A stretch of DNA of 64,000 bases from Pseudoalteromonas sp. T1lg88 (GTDB lineage Bacteria > Pseudomonadota > Gammaproteobacteria > Enterobacterales > Alteromonadaceae): NCBI RefSeq assembly GCF_002964765.1, contig NZ_PQCF01000008.1:88001-152000 (forward strand), in the 5' to 3' direction. This document shows positions 62,227 through 64,000 of the stretch, piece after piece (the first letter of the stretch is position 1; each line of letters begins with the position of its first letter). Made by a program: the position numbers and the translations under genes. The notes beneath the pieces were generated by a model. That model was not told the DNA's origin and searched no databases. It saw only the letters and a list, made by a program, of their open reading frames with translations.

Positions 62227-62673
62227 ATGAAGACAAAACTCTCCCTCGTTTTAGCCACATTATTTTTAGGTGCGTGCTCAAGCACAGTTACCCTGGACGA
62301 TATAGTGCCGGTTGAAGAAGTACAAAAGCCTTTGTATCTGCGTGGCGACTTCTCATTATGGGATGCGCAGCCAGAGTATCAAATGGTCAAGGTGGCGCCG
62401 GCCATTTATGAAACCAAGATCAAGCTATCGACCCCGGGCAAGGCCTATGAATTTAAAATTGCCGATGCCGATTGGAGTGAAAACTATAACTGTGGTTATT
62501 TAGACGAAGGTCTGGATAAGCAGCTGGAGATTGGTTTGCCGGTACAGGCGGACTGTAACAGCGTGTATAACTACTTTAGCTTTACTCCGGCGGAAGAGGG
62601 TTGGTACAAGGTATCTATTAACTTCTCGCGCTTTAGCAAGCCCTTGGTAACCATTAATCAGGTGTTTGAATAA
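62227..62673 (+). CDS. small lipoprotein with starch-binding-like beta domain
   Basis: 148 residues from the ATG at 62227 (GGA upstream); the frame opens 8 codons earlier. The lipobox is 'LGACSS' (Cys17). The mature part 'YLRGDFSLWDAQPEYQMV', 'YETKIKLSTPGKAYEFKIADADWSENYNCG' (in segments) resembles the immunoglobulin-like carbohydrate-binding or pullulanase-accessory domains ('RGxFxxW...FKIAD..W'). It has no catalytic residues. Function unknown; perhaps a glycan-binding surface lipoprotein. It stands between glyS and tusA with its own terminator. Confidence 0.7.
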   Translation: MKTKLSLVLATLFLGACSSTVTLDDIVPVEEVQKPLYLRGDFSLWDAQPEYQMVKVAPAIYETKIKLSTPGKAYEFKIADADWSENYNCGYLDEGLDKQLEIGLPVQADCNSVYNYFSFTPAEEGWYKVSINFSRFSKPLVTINQVFE

Positions 62674-62675
62674 TA

Positions 62676-62700
62676 AAAAGGGCTGTTAAAGCCCTTTTTT
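62676..62700. terminator. Rho-independent terminator overlapping the tusA stop codon
   Basis: AAAAAGGGCT pairs with AGCCCTTTTT around GTTAA. It ends the lipoprotein transcript on the plus strand; its right arm encodes the last residues (Lys-Lys-Gly-Leu-stop) of tusA on the other strand. Confidence 0.85.
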
Positions 62701-62925
62701 GATTAAGTACTGATAAGGTAACTGCTCCGTTTGCTGGGCCACCAGAGTGTGGTCCATAAAGCGGCAAAAGCTGGGAATATCGCGGGTGGTTGAAGGGTCG
62801 TCCGCGGTGATCAGCAAGGTTTCGCCATTATTCATTTTGCGCACCGTACCGCGCACCATCATAACGGGTTCTGGGCAGCGTAAGCCTAAGGCATCAAGAA
62901 CGTGATCGGCGGTATCGAAGGTCAT
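62686..62925 (-). CDS. tusA: sulfur-carrier protein TusA
   Basis: 79 residues, very close to E. coli TusA: '[16 protein letters not shown]' with the persulfide Cys, '[21 protein letters not shown]' in part, and 'PYQYLIKKG'. TusA carries sulfur from IscS to the 2-thiouridine pathway and other targets. It modifies the same wobble uridine as MnmE and MnmG. Neighbouring fadA as in several relatives. Confidence 0.95.
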   Translation of the reverse strand: MTFDTADHVLDALGLRCPEPVMMVRGTVRKMNNGETLLITADDPSTTRDIPSFCRFMDHTLVAQQTEQLPYQYLIKKGL

Positions 62926-62975
62926 AAATGAGTGCTCGCGTAGAAAACGCCCATTTTACCCAAAGTCGCAGCAAG

Positions 62976-63012
62976 AAAAAAGGCGGGAGCACTAAGCTGA
63001 ACCCGCCTTTTT
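62976..63012 (-). terminator. Rho-independent terminator of fadA
   Basis: AAAAAGGCGGG pairs with CCCGCCTTTTT (63002-63012) around a 14-base loop. The minus-strand RNA ends in a U tract, 210 bases after the fadA stop and before tusA. Confidence 0.75.
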
Positions 63013-63043
63013 GTCACCAAGACTTAAGTAACCTGGACTTGTG

Positions 63044-63180
63044 ATAACAACTTGCTTTCTAGCTGCTGTTTTTCTTACTACCGCGTTAAATTTGTTTGCA
63101 ATAGAGCTTCTATTGCCGCACAAATTTGCCTTGTATTAATCAAAACATCTAGCTAGAAAAATTTGACCTCAAGTTAGTTA
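63044..63180. repeat. imperfect 137-bp inverted-repeat element
   Basis: The two arms of about 65 bases are imperfect inverted copies. Matching blocks from outside inwards: AACTTG/CAAGTT, TTTCTAGCT (63056-63064) with AGCTAGAAA (63151-63159), AAATTTGT (63088-63095) with ACAAATTT (63120-63127), and GCAATAGA (63098-63105) with TCTATTGC (63109-63116) around a GCT loop. It has no coding frame. It looks like a MITE-like or REP-like intergenic repeat, or a long structured RNA 3' to fadA. Only one copy is in the window. Confidence 0.6.
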
Positions 63181-63225
63181 TTTTTAAAGCATATTAGCGA
63201 ACTTCTTAACCCAAGTTCAGGTTAT

Positions 63226-64000
<775 letters not shown>

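Overview
The window is the replication-origin region of a gammaproteobacterial chromosome. The gene content and order point to a marine member of the Alteromonadales: mnmG-oriC-mioC, rpmH-rnpA-yidD-yidC-mnmE, dnaA-dnaN-recF-gyrB, the atp operon with parAB and rsmG, glyQS, tusA and fadA, plus secreted S8 proteases, one of them ending in a GlyGly-CTERM-like tail. This assignment rests on synteny and recognised proteins only; the genus is not determined. No rRNA, tRNA, IS element or CRISPR array was seen.

Layout. 1-2.8 kb: the tail of a LuxR-type regulator, a DUF3703 gene behind a MerR-type promoter, a TIGR02647 gene and an exported amidohydrolase. 2.8-8.0 kb: an unknown secreted protein and a self-contained wza-wzb-wzc polysaccharide export and tyrosine-phosphorylation module without glycosyltransferases. 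8.6-11.1 kb: a P-type ATPase gene broken by a one-base frameshift. 11.3-14.0 kb: glmS and its DeoR-family neighbour. 14.1-29.2 kb: an envelope-centred block (two-lobed aspartic protease, DUF6482-like protein, MltD-like lytic transglycosylase, creBCD, a MipA/DUF3019/two-component operon and a 1673-residue S8 protease). This block lies between glmS and glmU, which are adjacent in many relatives. 29.4-42.3 kb: glmU, the nine-gene atp operon, parAB, rsmG and mnmG, all on the minus strand.

42.4-42.7 kb is a recognisable oriC: three GATC-led AT-rich 13-mers beside mnmG, several DnaA boxes and 14 GATC sites in about 320 bp. It is followed by a frameshifted mioC, a GATC-rich spacer and a large Ig/PKD-like lipoprotein gene (43.7-46.9 kb). 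46.9-51.0 kb: mnmE, yidC, yidD, rnpA and rpmH (minus). 51.6-57.6 kb: dnaA-dnaN-recF-gyrB (plus). recF carries one perfect and one near-perfect 16-bp parS-like palindrome, which would be targets of the ParB encoded at 38 kb. 57.7-64 kb: a second S8 protease, glyQS, a small lipoprotein, tusA, a roughly 137-bp imperfect inverted-repeat element and the 3' part of fadA.

The core genes cover replication initiation (oriC, DnaA, DnaN, RecF, GyrB), segregation (ParA, ParB, parS), tRNA modification (MnmE, MnmG, TusA), ATP synthesis, UDP-GlcNAc supply (GlmS, GlmU) and membrane-protein insertion (YidC, YidD). The accessory genes are mostly envelope, surface and secreted functions. The items most worth checking are the creD ribosome-site hairpin, the inverted-repeat element next to fadA, the stem-loop between rpmH and dnaA, the translationally coupled MipA/DUF3019/two-component operon, the MerR-type promoter and the two one-base frameshifts.
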